This document shows positions 37,960 through 64,000 of a stretch of DNA of 64,000 nt, piece after piece. The notes under the pieces are model-generated. The model did not search any database, was not told the DNA's origin, and saw nothing but the letters and a program-made list of their open reading frames with translations. A program made the position numbers and the translations under genes. The stretch is from assembly GCA_030674155.1 (NCBI GenBank), contig CM060329.1, positions 23,114,145 to 23,178,144 on the forward strand, given 5' to 3'. Numbering within the stretch: the first letter of the stretch is position 1; the number at the start of each line of letters is the position of its first letter. Origin of the DNA: Stramonita haemastoma (taxonomy: Eukaryota; Mollusca; Gastropoda; Neogastropoda; Muricidae).

Positions 37960-38170
37960 TATTCACAAGGCAGCAATATCTTTTGCACTTGAAAACTCAA
38001 ATCTAAACAACAACAAAAAGTTTTATATATATATATATATATATTCACATGCTAGCAATGTTTTCTTTCATTTGAAAACTCAAATCTAAATGAAACAAAA
38101 AAAAGTTGTCTTCATATGCAAGCACAGTCTTCTTGCACTTGAAAACCCAAATGTAAAAACAAAAGGTACA
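37960..38170 (+). repeat. Three copies of an approximately 75-bp unit
   Basis: cttgaaaactcaaatctaaa with flanking gcaatgttttct/tatatat; an (AT) tract interrupts the first junction. Confidence 0.65.
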
Positions 38171-38508
38171 CAAAGGCAGCTTACATGAGGTTTCTACAAC
38201 ACATAGATAGGCCAGTACTGGAGAAAAAAAGAAGAAATGGAACAACAACAAAAAAGTACCCGATGACTACACAAAAAATACAAAAGCGTATATAATATGT
38301 ACCCAAGACAAAAAAATGAAATGGCAAAAAGTACAAGAAATGTTACTTCTTATTTTTATCATGACACTGTTGTAATAAAATGTGACACAACACAGCACAA
38401 ATCAGATTTATCTTTGTTCCATTGTACAAACTCAGGCACACACAATTCATATTTTCATCACCAAAGTCCTTCATATTTTCATCACCAAAGTCACAAATAT
38501 TTACAGTC

Positions 38509-38511
<3 letters not shown>

Positions 38512-38584
<73 letters not shown>

Positions 38585-38839
38585 CTCTCTCTCTCTCTCC
38601 CTCCCTCGGTGACTCACTCTCTCCCTCCCTCCCTCCCTCGGTGACTCACTCTCTCCCTCCCTCCCCCCCTCGGTGACTCACTCTCTCCTTCCCTCCCCCT
38701 CCTTCCCTCCCCTCTTCCCCTCTCTCTCTCTCCTCCCTCCCATACACATACACACTGTATATATGATACACACAGAGTTGTCACACATACTGTATATACA
38801 TGATACACACACACAGAGTTATCACACACCAACACACAA

Positions 38840-38919
<80 letters not shown>

Positions 38920-38938
38920 CACACACAGATTGATCTCA

Positions 38939-38985
<47 letters not shown>

Positions 38986-39019
38986 ACACTCACAACACAC
39001 ACACACACTCACTCTCTCT

Positions 39020-39058
<39 letters not shown>

Positions 39059-39064
39059 ACACCA

Positions 39065-39142
<78 letters not shown>
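38512..39142 (+). repeat. Compound (CA)n, (AT)n, (CA)n block
   Basis: CA 38512-38580, AT about 37 units at 38840-38914, CA with small interruptions 38940-39140. It lies 0.6 kb downstream (by KDM5 orientation) of the KDM5 stop. Confidence 0.95.
38581..38750 (+). repeat. cggtgactcactctctccctccc repeats
   Basis: Three units of about 32 bases between a CA tract and a CT-rich stretch. Confidence 0.8.
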
Positions 39143-39750
39143 CCCAGTACCATGAAAGGAAATTGAACACGACCCAGTTTTAACACTCCCTGACCCAAGA
39201 TCACACACACACACATATGCAGCACACCCTCACACCTCACCAAAATAATACAGGCAACTACGATATGTCGTCGCCAGCTGCCTTTCGTCACAGCAAACTT
39301 CATCTTGATCATTATATATTATATTCTATATGAATGTGTGTGTGTGTGTATGTCCACATCCTGCAAACACTTCCATCATGGAACAAACGTCACCAGCGTC
39401 GTTACCTCAGGACTATGCACTCTGACACACATCTCTGCACATAGCTGCACGATACGTCATCCCTCCACAGCCCTGAGCAACCCAGAACATAGTATACGCA
39501 TCCAAAGATGGTTTGCAGGCTCCACTCAGTGCACCAGAAAGGCCTTGGACTGATGAAGTCTCTCTCTCTGTGCACCAGTGTTCCATGGCAAGGAGGGAGA
39601 GAGGGAAATGTTGAGTGACACAGAGTCAGACAACAAGACACTCACCTGTCTGGAGCAGACTTACTTTCTTTCTTCCAATGAATCCATCAGTGGTTGGGAG
39701 GTAGTGGTGGGGGTTAGGTGAGGGTGAGGTGGGGGGGGGGGGGGGGGGTG

Positions 39751-64000
<24,250 letters not shown>

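Noticed and set aside
38297..39215. Overlapping His/Thr and Tyr/Ile ORFs
   Set aside because: Microsatellite translations of (CA)n and (AT)n.

Overview
The window is eukaryotic and looks like a mollusc, most likely a caenogastropod snail. That call is an inference from its style: very dense (CA)n, (GA)n and (AT)n microsatellites, small GT-AG exons in kilobase introns, and many copies of several tRNA-headed SINE-like families. No bacterial or organellar features were seen.

Two host genes converge. On the + strand, about 1.75-20.35 kb, is the 3' part of an IQSEC/BRAG-type Arf guanine-nucleotide exchange factor: the C-terminal half of the Sec7 domain, the PH domain, a Ser-rich linker and a Pro-rich tail ending in a PDZ-ligand-like GTEV (8 exons). 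On the - strand, from the right edge to 39.75 kb, is the 3' part of a KDM5 (JARID1/Lid) histone H3K4 demethylase: the end of the PLU-1 region, PHD2, a Ser-rich linker, a basic Lys/Ala-rich region, PHD3 and an acidic tail (11 exons). The upstream exons of both genes lie outside the window. Splice phases agree at every junction except where single-base indels occur. The indels are in one IQSEC exon, the IQSEC tail, a KDM5 exon and the KDM5 tail, and several fall in homopolymers, which suggests uncorrected assembly errors.

Between the genes, 20.4-39.7 kb is repeat-rich with no convincing host coding sequence: SINE fragments, minisatellites and AT/CA tracts. The largest KDM5 intron (52.4-62.7 kb) is a transposon graveyard. 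It holds a decayed piggyBac-like N-terminal coding region behind a 44-bp array, a decayed PIF/Harbinger transposase with an opposite-strand MADF/BESS gene in its intron, and a non-autonomous TTAA element with perfect 14-bp ends. A second TTAA element lies in the last IQSEC intron. Another KDM5 intron contains an ORF whose cysteine pattern resembles the zinc-binding N-terminal region of RAG1 and molluscan N-RAG-like elements.

The most unusual pattern is that splice junctions themselves are duplicated next to microsatellites. There are two acceptors in IQSEC (one in two copies, one in three) and two donors in KDM5 (one in two copies, one in four).
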